A stretch of 39,567 nt of DNA. Source: Candidatus Magasanikiibacteriota bacterium. Its GTDB lineage: Bacteria; Patescibacteriota; Patescibacteriia; Magasanikbacterales; 2-02-FULL-50-9b. The stretch is taken from assembly GCA_903893485.1 (NCBI GenBank), contig CAITMK010000015.1:1-39567 (forward strand). Reading direction: 5' to 3'. Under the pieces are notes generated by a model. The model had not been told where the DNA came from and searched no databases. It saw only the letters and a program-made list of their open reading frames with translations. Each line of letters begins with the position of its first letter. Positions within the stretch are counted from its first letter, which is position 1. A program made the translations under genes and the position numbers. Shown here in pieces: positions 1 to 7,435 of the stretch.

Positions 1-529
1 CATTTGCGATCCCTTCTTCCAAGTTTACCTCAACCACTGCGTCGCCGAACGTCTCGCGGATGTCGCGGTCGTCGGCGCGATGTGGCGTTGCTGTCATGCC
101 GAGCAGTGTGCGCGGCGTGAAATACTCGATCACCGGCTTGAAGGTGTTCGCTTCGCTGTGATGCGCCTCGTCGACGAGCACAAAGGAAAACTCGTCCGCA
201 AAGAACGCATGCTTCCACGTGTGGAACGTCTGAAAGGTCGCGAAGAGAATGTCGACCTGCTCAAAATCCTTTTGCTCTCCGTAAAAAATGCCGAAGGAAT
301 ACTTTTCCCCGAGCACCTCACGAAACACGGCCAGATTCTGTTGCAGAATATCGATGTCGTGACAGAGGAACAACCCACGACCATGCGCAATGAGTTCATT
401 TTTGGTGAAATGCGCCGCGATGTGGGTTTTTCCGAGTCCTGTTGCCATGACCATCAGTAACCGGACCTGTTCCAGTGCTGCCTGTTTGAGCCGACGATAC
501 GGCTCCGTTTGGTGGACCAAAAGCTCCAT
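1..529 (-). CDS. DEAD/DEAH-type superfamily 2 helicase, N-terminal part (cut by window edge)
   Basis: This is the first 176 codons of an ATP-dependent helicase or restriction-type translocase; the rest lies beyond base 1. Reading inward from the ATG at 529, I see the Q-like start, Walker A ATGLGKT (about residues 30-36), the DEAH box in VDEAHH and motif III as MTATPHRAD. That order is the first RecA lobe of SF2 enzymes such as type I/III restriction subunits and XPB/RAD25-like helicases. An SD-like AGAGGTG lies six bases before the ATG. Codons are rich in G or C at third positions, unlike rplU next door, and the promoter resembles those of the GC-rich genes at 29508-36561. Without the second lobe I cannot say whether it is a defence nuclease, a repair helicase or something else. 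Confidence 0.85.
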   Translation of the reverse strand, partial: MELLVHQTEPYRRLKQAALEQVRLLMVMATGLGKTHIAAHFTKNELIAHGRGLFLCHDIDILQQNLAVFREVLGEKYSFGIFYGEQKDFEQVDILFATFQTFHTWKHAFFADEFSFVLVDEAHHSEANTFKPVIEYFTPRTLLGMTATPHRADDRDIRETFGDAVVEVNLEEGIAN

Positions 530-567
530 GATAGCACCTCTTTCTGCAAAATTGTTGATGAACTGGT

Positions 568-581
568 ACCGCCTCGGCGGT
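568..581 (-). promoter_or_regulatory. GC-rich hairpin at the 5' end of the helicase transcript
   Basis: Perfect 6-bp arms ACCGCC and GGCGGT enclose two bases. The hairpin starts six bases after the -10 box, so it would sit at the very 5' end of the mRNA. Such hairpins can protect a transcript from 5' decay; that role is inferred. Confidence 0.5.
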
Positions 582-587
582 GCGAAA

Positions 588-616
588 AAAATACCATTTT
601 TTCGCCAAAATGTCAA
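588..616 (-). promoter_or_regulatory. Promoter of the helicase gene
   Basis: On the minus strand a perfect TTGACA (611-616) is followed by a 17-base spacer and TATTTT (588-593), with TG one base before it (extended -10). The leader is about 50 bases and carries a hairpin and an SD sequence. Confidence 0.7.
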
Positions 617-641
617 CGTCGAGAACGCCACCTACCCACAT

Positions 642-670
642 TTGACAAAAACACACGCATTTGATAGAAT
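642..670 (+). promoter_or_regulatory. Promoter of rplU
   Basis: TTGACA (642-647), a 17-base spacer and TAGAAT (665-670) preceded by TG (extended -10). The ATG follows 20 bases after the -10 box, so the leader is only about 14 bases and holds no SD sequence. Confidence 0.75.
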
Positions 671-690
671 TCCAGCATCTTTTTACTACT

Positions 691-999
691 ATGATTGCAG
701 TCATCGAAACCGGCGGAAAGCAATATCTTGTTTCCCCAAAAACAAAACTCCAGATCGATAAGCTCGTCGCCGAAGCAGGTGGCACTCTTGAATTCGACAA
801 AATCCTCCTCATTGCCGACGAAAAAGGCATGATCGAGATTGGCGCCCCAATGGTGGACGCAAAGGTTACCGCTACGGTGGAACGTCAGCTCCGCACCCGC
901 AAAATCTTGGTTCGCAAGTTTAAAAACAAAACTCGCTACCACCGCACCCACGGTCATCGTCAGCACAAGACTGAGATCACTGTTGAAACCATCAAATAA
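691..999 (+). CDS. rplU: 50S ribosomal protein L21
   Basis: 102-residue protein of the large ribosomal subunit. The start MIAVIETGGKQYLV and the basic C-terminal stretch YHRTHGHRQHKTEITV are typical of L21, and the length matches the family. I chose the ATG at 691 because the upstream in-frame TTG at 661 lies inside the promoter. In most bacteria rpmA (L27) follows directly. Here a terminator follows, so L27 must be elsewhere or absent. Confidence 0.97.
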   Translation: MIAVIETGGKQYLVSPKTKLQIDKLVAEAGGTLEFDKILLIADEKGMIEIGAPMVDAKVTATVERQLRTRKILVRKFKNKTRYHRTHGHRQHKTEITVETIK

Positions 1000-1013
1000 T
1001 TTCAGCGATACTC

Positions 1014-1046
1014 AAAAAAATCCCTCGGTTCGCCGGGGGATTTTTT
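1014..1046. terminator. Bidirectional intrinsic terminator between rplU and the DUF192 gene
   Basis: A-run, then stem ATCCCTCGG / CCGGGGGAT (one G-T pair) around a TTCG loop, then a T-run. The symmetric A and T tracts allow termination from both sides, serving rplU (+) and the DUF192 gene (-). Confidence 0.9.
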
Positions 1047-1059
1047 ATTTGCCAATTAA

Positions 1060-1542
1060 TTACTGGGCATCTTTTATCTCATCACCAATTTTAACTCCAA
1101 GCCGATCAACGGTCCCTGAGACCACCTCAACAACAATATCCGCATCAAGACGCGACGTGTATTTTTGAATCTGATCATCCGGCGCACCAATTGGCGCAGG
1201 CGGCACCCGCGGAGCCATATCAACAATCGTATTACCCTTCAGCCACAAAATATCTAACGGATATTGCATATCTTTCATCCAAAATGAATACCGATTTAAG
1301 CCTGGCATTTTAAAAACCATGGCTTCATTTTTTCCAAGGCCGCTGGTGCCCGACAATCCTAACGTCCTTTTGTCATCAGTATCTGCAATGCGCGCGGTAA
1401 AAATTTCATCGTGCAGCAAAAACTTTGCGGTTGCATATGACGTCCCGCGAAAATAAAGAAAAACAAAAAAAATAAAAACGAGCCCCGCCCCGATAGCAAT
1501 TCCGGTTGGCGAAAATATAATTATTTTTTTATCTTTTGCCAT
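1060..1542 (-). CDS. Membrane-anchored DUF192 family protein
   Basis: 160-residue protein with one N-terminal membrane helix (about residues 8-30) and an exported DUF192 (COG1430) domain. Family hallmarks are RTLGLSG near residue 60, MVFKMPGLNRYSFWMKDM, YPLDILWL and the closing VVEVVSGTVDRLGVKIGD. The biochemical role of DUF192 is not established. It is the last gene of the run from the promoter near 5658. Its ATG comes one base after the stop of the transferase gene, in the junction TAATATG, with no SD, so it probably depends on coupled translation. Confidence 0.88.
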   Translation of the reverse strand: MAKDKKIIIFSPTGIAIGAGLVFIFFVFLYFRGTSYATAKFLLHDEIFTARIADTDDKRTLGLSGTSGLGKNEAMVFKMPGLNRYSFWMKDMQYPLDILWLKGNTIVDMAPRVPPAPIGAPDDQIQKYTSRLDADIVVEVVSGTVDRLGVKIGDEIKDAQ

Positions 1543-1543
1543 A

Positions 1544-2581
1544 TTATTTTTTGGTCAGCCGTTTTTCAAGATATGCGGCAAGCATCCATTCGCCAGCAAG
1601 GAGCGCGATGAGCAATAAAATTTTACCAACCGTTGGTAAAAAAAGTGCGAGCAATCCGCACGCAATGCCGCACACATAATATAGTAGCACCGCCTTGCGA
1701 TGTGACACGCCGCTACGCAGCAATAAATGATGCAGGTGGCGCTGGTCCGCGGCGAACGGTGTTTTGCCATGCGACATGCGCACTAAAATTAAACGTATCA
1801 CATCAAATACGGCCAAACCCATTACCAAAAGCGCGGTTGCAATTTTACTGCCGCTTAAAATTGAAAGCACCGCTAAAACAAAACCTAAAAATAATGAGCC
1901 CCCCTCGCCCAAAAATGCGCGCGCGGGATAAAAATTAAAAAATAAAAAACCCGCGCAGCAGCCGGCAAACACAAGCGATGCAAAACCTAATCTCGGTTCA
2001 AAAAATTGCGCGGTTTGCGTGAGTGCAAAAATCATGACCGCACCAATGCCTGATAAACCCGTGGTGAGCCCATCAAGGCCATCGAGTAATTTGGTGCCAT
2101 ACATCATGGCGAGTAGCCACACGCTGGTTAAAAAAATCGTAACGCCAGACCCGGCAGAAAATAAAATAATGCCGCCAAGTGGACGCGTTACCGAATGAAT
2201 TTGTATGCCCGCCAAAACAACGATTGCGGTGGCAACGAGCGGCCCCACAAGCTGCACTGCGGGCGGCAATCCAAAACGATCATCAATAATACCAACAAAA
2301 AATAAAACAAGTGACGCAAATATCAGCGCCTGCCATTGCATCGCTGGCAGCTGCGGCACATAGGTTGGCGCAATAAAAGTAGCTGCCCAAATCACTAAGC
2401 TAAACGAAACCGCAATAGCAACACCACCCACAAGCACCATGGGCCGCGCATGAATTTTGCGGCCGCTCGTAAACGGAACATCAACAATTTTTAGATATCG
2501 AAAGACGGGTAGTAATAATTTTGTCAGCAGCATCGCGCCAATCATTCCAACAATTCCACCCAGCACTTGCGGCATCCACAT
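1544..2581 (-). CDS. Polyprenyl-phosphate N-acetylhexosamine-1-phosphate transferase (WecA/TagO/MraY superfamily)
   Basis: 345-residue multi-helix membrane enzyme of glycosyltransferase family 4. The family moves a sugar-1-phosphate from a UDP-sugar to undecaprenyl phosphate at the inner face of the membrane, the first lipid-linked step of a cell-wall polymer. Visible motifs are the Mg-binding pair in GIIDDRFGL, KLLDGLDGL, NFYPARAFLGEGGS and a His motif DQRHLHH. The His motif favours the WecA/TagO side over MraY. The usual Asp of F-[ML]-G-D-x-G-S is Glu here (GAG codon checked). It starts one base after the clp stop (TAATATG). Substrate sugar is not determinable. Confidence 0.9.
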   Translation of the reverse strand: MWMPQVLGGIVGMIGAMLLTKLLLPVFRYLKIVDVPFTSGRKIHARPMVLVGGVAIAVSFSLVIWAATFIAPTYVPQLPAMQWQALIFASLVLFFVGIIDDRFGLPPAVQLVGPLVATAIVVLAGIQIHSVTRPLGGIILFSAGSGVTIFLTSVWLLAMMYGTKLLDGLDGLTTGLSGIGAVMIFALTQTAQFFEPRLGFASLVFAGCCAGFLFFNFYPARAFLGEGGSLFLGFVLAVLSILSGSKIATALLVMGLAVFDVIRLILVRMSHGKTPFAADQRHLHHLLLRSGVSHRKAVLLYYVCGIACGLLALFLPTVGKILLLIALLAGEWMLAAYLEKRLTKK

Positions 2582-2582
2582 A

Positions 2583-5276
2583 TTATGTTTTTTCCACGGT
2601 TACGCCAGTTTCGCTTACCACGATTGTATCTTTACGCTGCACCTTATTTTCCAAAAGTAATCCCGCAATTGCATTTTCAACTTTATCTTGGATTACACGG
2701 CGCAGCGGACGCACCCCAAACGCTGGATCATACCCAGCTTCGGCAAGATTTGCCAGCGCCTCATCGGTAACACGTAGCCCAATGCCACGTTCTGATAATT
2801 TTTTGGCAACACCCAAAACCATAAGTCGTGCCACGGACACAATTTGCGCTTGTGTAAGTGGTTGAAACAAAACAATCGCATCAAAACGGTTCAAAAATTC
2901 TGGGCGGAACTGATCTTTTAATTCCTGGTGGATGAGCGCATTTTTTATGTGATCCATGCTCGTGCCGCGCGCAATTTCATCTTGCACATATCGCGTGCCG
3001 GCATTTGAAGTTGCAATTAATATAATATTTGTAAAATCAATCACACGACCAACTGAATCGGTCAGGCGGCCATCATCCATGACTTGCAAAAAAATGTTTA
3101 ATACATTTGCATCTGCTTTTTCCAGCTCGTCCAAAAGTAAAAGTGAAAATGGTTTTTGACGGACCTGCTCGGTAAGCATGCCCGTGCCCTGCTCGCCCGG
3201 TCGACCAATCAAACGATAAATTGAATTCGTATCTTGATATTCAGACATGTCCAAGCGAATCATCTGAGCCTCATCACCAAAATACACATCCGCGATGGTT
3301 TTGGCTAATTCAGTTTTACCAACACCGGTTGGACCTAAAAACAAAAAGTTCGCAAGCGGACGTTTGCCACTTTGCAGTTCCGCGCGCGCACGACGAAGTG
3401 CATTTGCCACCACGGTGACCGCCTCTTCCTGACCAATCACGCGTTCATGCATGGCACTTTCAAGACGCATTAATTTTTCTGATTCATTTTCTGAAACCGC
3501 GGTCACGGGAATTTTTGTTTTTTCCGCAACGATAGCCGATACATCTTCGGCGGTTACAAACTGATTTTTACCGCGGCGATTGCGCACATATAATGCCGCT
3601 TCACTTGCAATCTGAATTGCTTTTTTTGGCAAATAATCATCGTGCAAATATCGATTTGAAAGCTCAACCGCGCGATCAAGCGCCTCGTATGAAAACCACA
3701 CATCATGCTGATATTCAAACTGATTTGATTTTGCTTCGAGCACCTGGATCGCGGTATTCACATCCATTTCATCAACAACTACTTTTTGAAATAGCGCACC
3801 CAGCGCCTGATTTGCGATAACTTTATTAAAACTTTCAGTGGTGGTTGTTGCAATGCAAAGCAAATATCCTTTTGAAAGTTCGTTTGCGAGCACACCCGCC
3901 ACATCCATACTCTGCCCCGTGCCCATGGAAATGCCGATCATTTTTTCAATGTTTGGAATCACCAGTACGATATTTCCCGCACGCGCAATATCATACAACG
4001 CTTCAAGCAGGCGGTCTTCAGCTTCTGCCGCAGAGGCGCCAGACAAAAGGCGCGCCACATCTAATTCCATGAGGCGCTTGTCCGCAAGTTCTGGCGGCAC
4101 TAGTTCGGCAACCATGAGTTCTGCGATGCCATTCACAATGGTGCGACGTCCAACACCAGGGTTTCCAACCAACAAAACTCCATGCGCACCGCTTTGCAAT
4201 ACGCGAAAAATTGATTCGAGTTCGGCACCGCGGCCAACCATTGGTTCTAAATGTCCATACCACGAAGCCTTGGTTAAATCAGAACTTACTGAATTTAAAA
4301 ATGGTGTGGCAAGCGCGGTCATAGATCGATTCGTATCGCCCTTACCGCGACCACGGCTGCCAGATACACGTGCCGCACGTGCACGCTGCATGCGCGATCG
4401 AACCCGTTCCCATTGAAGTGCGTTTGCAAATTTTTCTTGTGATACTTCAAAGTCATCGTAAATTGTTTGAATTGATTCGTCGACGCTGATAATTACTGCC
4501 GCCAAATCTGCTATATCAACAACGGGTTCATGAGATTCCCATGCGATTTCGTAGGCGCCAAATAATAATTGCCACGTCTCGCGTGGAATTTGTGGTTCCG
4601 TGTCTTTTGGTGCTGCGCCAACTAAATGGGGTTGCAACGCTTGCAAAAAATCTTTTGGGCGAATGAGCAAACGCATTGAAAGTGTTTCCATGCGATGATT
4701 TTCTAAAATCGCGGCAAATAAATGTGATGAAGTTACAAACGCAGAATGATTTTGTTCAGCAATTAAAAATGCGCGCTCAATAGCATGCAACAAATCGGCG
4801 GAAAAAGCGGTGGTAATATTTTGTTTTGCAGCGCCAGATAATCGACGCGCTTCACTCCACGAGGTTGCTGTTGGCCCAACTGAGGAATCCGATTGCAGAT
4901 ACGTGTGCGGAATAACTTCCGTTTGCACCGAGGTATGCCGAATCATGCGCGCAACAAGCAGCATTAAAAAAATAAGCCACACCCCGCCAATGAGTGGCAA
5001 AAACTTTGTTTGATTTTGAAAAAATAATAATCCCGCGCCCGCAATGCCAAAAACTAAAATTGTGCCAAAAATCATTACAAACAAACGGTGTACTGATTCA
5101 CTGCTTTGGCGATACGCAATTTCCGTGCCATTTACTAAACGCTCCCAAAATAAAAATCTACCGTGCGATTGCATGCCAACCGCGGCGCCGCCACAGGTGC
5201 GACATGCACCGCCCTGCACCGCACCAGCGCCCTGGCATGACTCGCAAACAATAATCGGCAAAGAATGTACATCCAT
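2583..5276 (-). CDS. Membrane-anchored ClpC/ClpB-like AAA+ unfoldase with a degenerate first ATPase domain
   Basis: 897 residues. In order: a zinc-ribbon-like pair of CxxC motifs (Cys 11, 14, 25, 28), two membrane helices (about 64-86 and 94-110), a Clp N-like region (about 160-285), D1 (about 345-590) and D2 (about 605-895). D2 is intact (GPTGVGKTE, LLLLDELEKAD, sensor TSNAG). D1 has GVGRRT where GVGKT is expected and VIPNIE in place of the DE-type Walker B, so it probably cannot hydrolyse ATP. The [LIV]GF loop that docks ClpC on ClpP is not seen between TSNAG and RPEFLNR, so a ClpP partnership is doubtful. I chose the ATG at 5276, one base after the upstream stop; an in-frame TTG at 5288 would overlap the upstream gene. 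Confidence 0.9.
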   Translation of the reverse strand: MDVHSLPIIVCESCQGAGAVQGGACRTCGGAAVGMQSHGRFLFWERLVNGTEIAYRQSSESVHRLFVMIFGTILVFGIAGAGLLFFQNQTKFLPLIGGVWLIFLMLLVARMIRHTSVQTEVIPHTYLQSDSSVGPTATSWSEARRLSGAAKQNITTAFSADLLHAIERAFLIAEQNHSAFVTSSHLFAAILENHRMETLSMRLLIRPKDFLQALQPHLVGAAPKDTEPQIPRETWQLLFGAYEIAWESHEPVVDIADLAAVIISVDESIQTIYDDFEVSQEKFANALQWERVRSRMQRARAARVSGSRGRGKGDTNRSMTALATPFLNSVSSDLTKASWYGHLEPMVGRGAELESIFRVLQSGAHGVLLVGNPGVGRRTIVNGIAELMVAELVPPELADKRLMELDVARLLSGASAAEAEDRLLEALYDIARAGNIVLVIPNIEKMIGISMGTGQSMDVAGVLANELSKGYLLCIATTTTESFNKVIANQALGALFQKVVVDEMDVNTAIQVLEAKSNQFEYQHDVWFSYEALDRAVELSNRYLHDDYLPKKAIQIASEAALYVRNRRGKNQFVTAEDVSAIVAEKTKIPVTAVSENESEKLMRLESAMHERVIGQEEAVTVVANALRRARAELQSGKRPLANFLFLGPTGVGKTELAKTIADVYFGDEAQMIRLDMSEYQDTNSIYRLIGRPGEQGTGMLTEQVRQKPFSLLLLDELEKADANVLNIFLQVMDDGRLTDSVGRVIDFTNIILIATSNAGTRYVQDEIARGTSMDHIKNALIHQELKDQFRPEFLNRFDAIVLFQPLTQAQIVSVARLMVLGVAKKLSERGIGLRVTDEALANLAEAGYDPAFGVRPLRRVIQDKVENAIAGLLLENKVQRKDTIVVSETGVTVEKT

Positions 5277-5277
5277 A

Positions 5278-5649
5278 TTATGCAACAAGGCGTACGACGC
5301 CTACGTATAAAAGAACGAGCGCTGCAAGCGGCCCGGCGCACCACACAATGGCGCACGCCATGAGCACCACCATCCACAGCGCCATGCCAATGAGCCGAAA
5401 AATAACATTTACAAAGCGCACAATAAAACTAATGATGCGGCCCCAAATGTCTGACTGCCCGTACATGGGCACAAATAAGTTGCGCGCCCACAAACCAACG
5501 CCCAAGTGTTCCCACGTTGCAACCGCCGAATTTTTAACGGCGCCCAAGAGCCACACAATACCAAAAGAATACCACCAGAGTGGCGTGGTAAGCGTTTCAA
5601 AACCTTGTGTTAAAAATGCCCGACTCGTGACAGTTGCACCGCGAATCAT
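5278..5649 (-). CDS. Small membrane protein upstream of the Clp-like gene
   Basis: 123 residues with a hydrophobic stretch near residues 20-40 and a strongly hydrophobic C-terminal half (about 75-123), so two to four membrane helices. I recognise no family. It is the first gene from the promoter at 5658-5666, and its stop and the Clp ATG form TAATATG. A role with the membrane-anchored Clp protein is a reasonable guess from this coupling only. Confidence 0.75.
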   Translation of the reverse strand: MIRGATVTSRAFLTQGFETLTTPLWWYSFGIVWLLGAVKNSAVATWEHLGVGLWARNLFVPMYGQSDIWGRIISFIVRFVNVIFRLIGMALWMVVLMACAIVWCAGPLAALVLLYVGVVRLVA

Positions 5650-5657
5650 ATGGGCGA

Positions 5658-5666
5658 ATTATACCA
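5658..5666 (-). promoter_or_regulatory. Extended -10 promoter for the membrane protein-Clp-transferase-DUF192 operon
   Basis: TGgTATAAT on the minus strand, ending eight bases before the ATG at 5649, so the transcript would be leaderless. It sits next to the ftsL-like stop. No clear -35 box is visible. Confidence 0.65.
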
Positions 5667-5667
5667 T

Positions 5668-5982
5668 TTATTTAAATGCAACGGAATTTTCTGTTGGCGC
5701 TGCGGCATATTGCACCGCTGCGTTTGGATGCAAGCCTAACGTTTCGGTTCGCTTTTGCAACTCCGACGCAGACCCTTGCTCCGCAACTTGCAAATCCAAG
5801 TCGCGCGTTTCAGTGGCAAGCGATGCGCGTTCGTCTGACAATTTTTTTAATTCGTATCCACGCGATGAGGCGACGGTAATTTGAAAAAAGTAAGCAATCG
5901 CTAATGATGCGGCGGCCGCGATCATAAGAATGCGAAGCTTTGATGGTTTTGAAGAAGAACGAATGTGCGAATGTCGGTTCAT
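5668..5982 (-). CDS. ftsL: FtsL/DivIC-like septum protein
   Basis: 104 residues: basic N-terminus, one membrane helix (about 17-36), then a predicted coiled coil (about 42-72, with YELKKLSDERASLATETRDL) and a short tail. This is the topology of FtsL/DivIC bitopic division proteins, which are too divergent to name from sequence alone. Position decides: it follows rsmH, as ftsL does in dcw clusters, with a 4-base ATGA overlap. The penicillin-binding gene ftsI that usually comes next is missing. Confidence 0.75.
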   Translation of the reverse strand: MNRHSHIRSSSKPSKLRILMIAAAASLAIAYFFQITVASSRGYELKKLSDERASLATETRDLDLQVAEQGSASELQKRTETLGLHPNAAVQYAAAPTENSVAFK

Positions 5983-6845
5983 ACTTTTTGAAATACGCGA
6001 AGTTTACTGCTTCGCGAACGTGGATTTTGTTGAATTTCAGCTTCTGTCGGTACGATCGGTTTTTTGGTGAGTGCGGCGCAATCTTTGCGACCCGCCACAA
6101 ACTGTTTTACGATCCGATCTTCGAGTGAATGAAATGTGATGACCGCTACCCGTGCGCCTGATGGCATCCATTCGGTGATGCGTTCTAAGGCGGTGTGCAA
6201 AATTTCAAGTTCATCGTTTACTGCAATGCGCAGCGATTGAAAGACCTGCGTTGCGGGATGAATTTTCCCCGTGCGTGGCGCCACTTTCATGACCGTGAAT
6301 GCAAGTTCCTGAGTCGTGTTAATGGGTTTTTCTTTTCGCGCTTCGCAAATTGCGGTTGCGATTTTATCAGCGCGTGGCTCTTCGCCAAAACGGCGAAAGA
6401 TGCGAACCAATTCTTCGTGCGTGTATGTGTTCACAATTTCTGCTGCGGTTGGACGATCGCTGGTTGGATCAAATCGCATGTCGAGCGGTTCATTGGTGAG
6501 GAAACTGAATCCCCGACCACGAACCATGAACTGCGTTGTTGACCAGCCAAGATCCATGAGAATTCTGTCTGGCTTTGCGGTAACCAGCGATGGCATGTCT
6601 ACAAAATTTCCGTGCACGGCGTGGAAATTTTTGAACTGCACCAAGCGTTCGCTTGCCAATTTTACAGCTTCTGGATCTTGATCAATGCCAATCACCTGCC
6701 CGCCATCGCCCACTAGCTCGCAAAACATTTGGCTATGCCCGCCGTCGCCTAAGGTGCCATCAATCACAACCATTCCTGGTTTGATTTCAAGCCAATCCGC
6801 TACTTCTTGCAAAAGCACCGGGGTGTGTAGGCTGGTATATGGCAT
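5979..6845 (-). CDS. rsmH: 16S rRNA m4C1402 N4-methyltransferase
   Basis: 288 residues. RsmH (MraW) uses S-adenosylmethionine to methylate N4 of C1402 in the decoding site of 16S rRNA. The start HTPVLLQEVADWL, the SAM site DGTLGDGGHS, the DRILMDLGWST motif, the RGFSF..PLDMRFD region and VITFHSLEDRIVKQF near the end are all diagnostic. Length is slightly below the usual 300-315. It lies two bases after the mraZ stop and overlaps ftsL by four. Confidence 0.97.
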   Translation of the reverse strand: MPYTSLHTPVLLQEVADWLEIKPGMVVIDGTLGDGGHSQMFCELVGDGGQVIGIDQDPEAVKLASERLVQFKNFHAVHGNFVDMPSLVTAKPDRILMDLGWSTTQFMVRGRGFSFLTNEPLDMRFDPTSDRPTAAEIVNTYTHEELVRIFRRFGEEPRADKIATAICEARKEKPINTTQELAFTVMKVAPRTGKIHPATQVFQSLRIAVNDELEILHTALERITEWMPSGARVAVITFHSLEDRIVKQFVAGRKDCAALTKKPIVPTEAEIQQNPRSRSSKLRVFQKV

Positions 6846-6847
6846 AG

Positions 6848-7276
6848 TTATACGCCGAGATTATGCAGCTGCTCTGCGATTGCGCCACTTTCTTTTTCGG
6901 TGCGTGCAGTATAAGCGGCCCATGCGGCTTCGTCCCAGATTTCAACGTGATTGTACAGGCCTGCAACAACCACATTTTTTTTGAGCGATCCGTATGTGCG
7001 CAAATATTCCGGCACCACGACGCGACCTTGGCCATCCACTGACACTTCCATAGCACCCGCAAGCATGAACCGGGCGAACGCACGCGCGTTTGATTGTGTG
7101 AGTGGAAGAGCCGCTAACTTTTCCGCAATAATTTTCCATTCGCTGGCTGAATAAAGGAACAAACAATTATCCAGGCCACGAGTGACCACTGCCTTTTTTA
7201 AGGGCGCGCGAAATTTGACCGGTATTGCGATCCGGCCTTTGTCATCAATCGAATGGTGAAATTCACCGATAAACAT
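6848..7276 (-). CDS. mraZ: MraZ transcriptional regulator of the dcw cluster
   Basis: 142 residues with two tandem AbrB/SpoVT-like half-domains: HHSIDDKGRIAIPVKFR near the start and MEVSVDGQGRVVVPEYLR near residue 75. MraZ forms ring-shaped oligomers that bind repeats upstream of their own gene. The ATG at 7276 (MFIGEFHHS) is the family start; the in-frame extension to 7399 runs through the promoter and operator and is rejected. The gene leads mraZ-rsmH-ftsL. Confidence 0.96.
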   Translation of the reverse strand: MFIGEFHHSIDDKGRIAIPVKFRAPLKKAVVTRGLDNCLFLYSASEWKIIAEKLAALPLTQSNARAFARFMLAGAMEVSVDGQGRVVVPEYLRTYGSLKKNVVVAGLYNHVEIWDEAAWAAYTARTEKESGAIAEQLHNLGV

Positions 7277-7310
7277 TGTGTTTTGATGCGGGTGGGCTGA
7301 GGATTTCGTG

Positions 7311-7350
7311 TTCCCCACTTTTCCCCACTTGAAACCATTATAAACCACTT
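7311..7350 (-). promoter_or_regulatory. MraZ operator: four repeats spaced 10 bp
   Basis: On the minus strand four boxes AGTGG, AATGG, AGTGG, AGTGG recur at exactly 10-base steps; the last two are TGGGG-N5-TGGGG. Evenly spaced TGG(G) repeats upstream of mraZ are the known binding site. The array overlaps the -10 box and start point, so bound MraZ would block RNA polymerase. Confidence 0.88.
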
Positions 7351-7365
7351 TACCTAGAAAAACAA
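7337..7365 (-). promoter_or_regulatory. Promoter of mraZ-rsmH-ftsL
   Basis: TTGTTT (7360-7365), 17-base spacer, perfect TATAAT (7337-7342), lying within the MraZ repeats. The leader is about 55 bases, longer than for most resident genes here. Confidence 0.8.
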
Positions 7366-7421
7366 TGCAAATAGTGGGTGTGGATAAATAAAAGCGCATG
7401 TACGAACAGTCTAAAATCTTC

Positions 7422-7427
7422 TATACT
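7422..7427 (+). promoter_or_regulatory. Putative -10 box of the 243-residue protein
   Basis: TATACT ends eight bases before the ATG at 7436, so transcript and coding start nearly coincide. The -35 is weak. Confidence 0.5.
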
Positions 7428-7435
7428 ACGATCCT

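Noticed and set aside
5277-5288. TTG start of the Clp-like gene at 5288
   Set aside because: It overlaps the upstream gene and has no SD. The ATG at 5276 forms the recurrent TAATATG junction.
7379-7387. Perfect DnaA-box match TTATCCACA upstream of mraZ
   Set aside because: Single box; another exact copy lies inside a coding sequence near 18800. One or two matches in 40 kb are expected by chance, and there is no cluster or AT-rich unwinding region, so no origin is called.
7277-7399. 41-codon N-terminal extension of mraZ
   Set aside because: It would translate the promoter and operator. MraZ proteins start at the MFIGEFHHS-type N-terminus at 7276.
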